Positions 13,944-15,142 of a DNA stretch of 15,142 nucleotides are shown piece after piece; the stretch's first letter is position 1; each line of letters starts with the position of its first letter. The notes under the pieces are model-generated. The model was not told the origin of the DNA. It ran no database searches and saw only the letters and a program-made list of their open reading frames with translations. Where the stretch lies: positions 183,848 through 198,989 of the forward strand of contig DDAL01000008.1 in assembly GCA_002332615.1 (NCBI GenBank), given 5' to 3'. Position numbers and translations under genes: made by a program. Source of the stretch: Sphingobacteriaceae bacterium UBA2059 (GTDB taxonomy: Bacteria > Bacteroidota > Bacteroidia > Sphingobacteriales > Sphingobacteriaceae).

Positions 13944-15142
13944 TCAGTTTAACGTTAGCTTTTCTTTAGGATAATGATAATGACGGGTTTTAGCCTTTAC
14001 AACCATGGCAAGTATCAGGGTAAGCGGTCCTACGCGTCCGATAAACATGGTAAGGGTAAGTATAAGCTTGCCCATAGAACTCATTTCGGTTGTAATACCC
14101 AGGGTAAGGCCTACCGTACCGAAGGCAGAAATGCACTCGAATATAAGAGCCAGCAGGGGTTTGTCGCCATCGCTTAGCGTAAGGCCAAAAGAGGCCATGC
14201 CGATTACGATGAGCGAAAGGCTGACTATGGCGAAGGCGCTTCGTACGGTTTCGTTTGAAATTTCGCGCTTAAAAAGCTCTATACGGTCGCTTTCGCGGGC
14301 CAGGTTTAAAATATTAAGACTGGCCACTGCAAAGGTGGTGGTGCGTATACCACCCCCTGTTGATGAAGGCGAGGCTCCTATCCACATGAGGAGCATAATA
14401 AGCATAATGGAAGGAAGGCTGAAACTTGCCATATCAACATTGTTAAAACCTGCAGTACGGGGTGTAACTGCACCAAAAAAGGCTGTTACAAATTTGCCCC
14501 AGGGGCTGGAATGCTCCGCAAGCAGATTATTATACTCCAGCAGGAATAACAAGGCTGTGCCCCCGGCTACCAGGATGGCTGTCATGGTGAGTACAAGCCT
14601 TGTATTGAGATTAAGCAGCCAGGGTTTATGGGCCACCGTTTCGCGGTAGAATGTATTGCTTATAAGGGCCGCAAGCTTTCCTTGGAGGTAAAACCATATA
14701 TTGTACAATACGCCAAAGCCTAAACCCCCCAATATAATAATGATGGCTATAATGAACTGTATATTGTAGTTATACCTTACTTCGGGCGAATGCAGGTTAT
14801 CTGGCAGAGTAGAGAACCCGGCATTGCAAAAGGCGGCTATGGAGTGAAACACGGCAAAGAAAATGCGACTGTCGGTGCTTTTAAACATAGAGGCATCCAC
14901 ACTGAGATAGATGAATAGTGCGCCCAGCAGCTCCAGTAAAAAGGTAAAGAGTATAATGCGGTAAAGTGTGCGGATAATGAAGCCCACTTTATTCTGCCCC
15001 AGAAGCTCGGTATACATTAACTGATTCTTATAGGAAAAGCCCCCGGTAAAGAAGTAACCGAAGAAACCTGTAAACGTCATTATCCCCAGGCCTCCTACCT
15101 GTACCAGTGTAATGAGCACTACCTGCCCGAACTCGGTAAACT
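13944..15142 (-). CDS. trkH: TrkH/KtrB-family potassium uptake channel subunit (5' end beyond the right edge)
   Basis: The frame is open to the window end; a GTG at 15119 is internal, because in-frame codons upstream encode FTEFGQV, which belongs to the family segment leading into QVGGLGIMTFTGF. About 399 residues are visible, with roughly eight hydrophobic helices. Three of the four pore loops with filter glycines are present: FCNAGFS (near 14825-14805), TPRTAGFNN (near 14465-14440) and AFGTVGLT (near 14125-14100). The loop GASPSSTGGGIRTTT (near 14375-14335) is the intramembrane gate region of the family, and FIGRVGPLTL lies near the C-terminus. It carries K+ inward across the inner membrane with the RCK protein encoded next. 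The first pore loop and N-terminus are outside the window, so TrkH and KtrB types cannot be separated. Confidence 0.94.
   Translation of the reverse strand, partial: FTEFGQVVLITLVQVGGLGIMTFTGFFGYFFTGGFSYKNQLMYTELLGQNKVGFIIRTLYRIILFTFLLELLGALFIYLSVDASMFKSTDSRIFFAVFHSIAAFCNAGFSTLPDNLHSPEVRYNYNIQFIIAIIIILGGLGFGVLYNIWFYLQGKLAALISNTFYRETVAHKPWLLNLNTRLVLTMTAILVAGGTALLFLLEYNNLLAEHSSPWGKFVTAFFGAVTPRTAGFNNVDMASFSLPSIMLIMLLMWIGASPSSTGGGIRTTTFAVASLNILNLARESDRIELFKREISNETVRSAFAIVSLSLIVIGMASFGLTLSDGDKPLLALIFECISAFGTVGLTLGITTEMSSMGKLILTLTMFIGRVGPLTLILAMVVKAKTRHYHYPKEKLTLN

Noticed and set aside
15117..15119. GTG as the start of the TrkH gene
   Set aside because: The frame stays open to the window edge and the upstream codons (FTEFGQ) belong to the conserved family sequence, so the true start lies outside.

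Overview
The window looks like Bacteroidota (Bacteroidetes) chromosome. The protein families are typical of that phylum: a DUF4397 lipoprotein, an ECF sigma gene followed by a membrane-anchored beta-barrel anti-sigma, Crp/Fnr next to a YeeE pair, and GH43. Some gene starts carry TAnnTTTG-type -7 boxes almost on top of the start codon. Genus cannot be fixed from the sequence. There is no tRNA, rRNA, insertion sequence, phage gene or CRISPR array.

Layout, left to right. Positions 1-1455 (minus) hold the start of a YbaB/EbfC nucleoid protein and a lipoprotein serine hydrolase of the class C beta-lactamase fold. Positions 1593-4304 (plus) hold fumC with a strong terminator, then an S1/P1 nuclease and a low-molecular-weight tyrosine phosphatase joined by a 4-base ATGA overlap. 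Positions 4338-5300 (minus) hold an AraC/methylated-DNA methyltransferase fusion. Positions 5583-9450 (plus) look like a sulfur-handling cluster: a Crp/Fnr-type regulator, a CRP-like palindrome, two half-size YeeE/YedE transporter subunits, a CoA-disulfide reductase fused to rhodanese, and a small cupin, ended by a terminator. A GH43 glycosidase lipoprotein follows (9601-10587).

Positions 10647-13251 form the most interesting block. A DUF4397 lipoprotein (minus) is divergent from an ECF sigma factor (plus). The sigma gene overlaps a 390-residue protein with a short cytoplasmic N-terminus, one inner-membrane helix, a disordered linker of about 120 residues, and a predicted 8-stranded outer-membrane barrel ending in Phe. 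This is the architecture of dual-membrane-spanning anti-sigma factors. The shared intergenic region holds two divergent copies of the same bipartite motif, TTGTAGCnTT then GTGTT, at identical spacing and nearly identical distance from the two starts. It reads like a sigma-dependent promoter pair that would put the lipoprotein and the sigma operon in one regulon. Positions 13265-15142 (minus) hold a TrkH/KtrB-type potassium channel subunit (cut by the window edge) and its RCK regulator.

The main proposals for testing are the trans-envelope sigma/anti-sigma system with its divergent promoter pair, and the Crp-controlled sulfur cluster with its matching operator.
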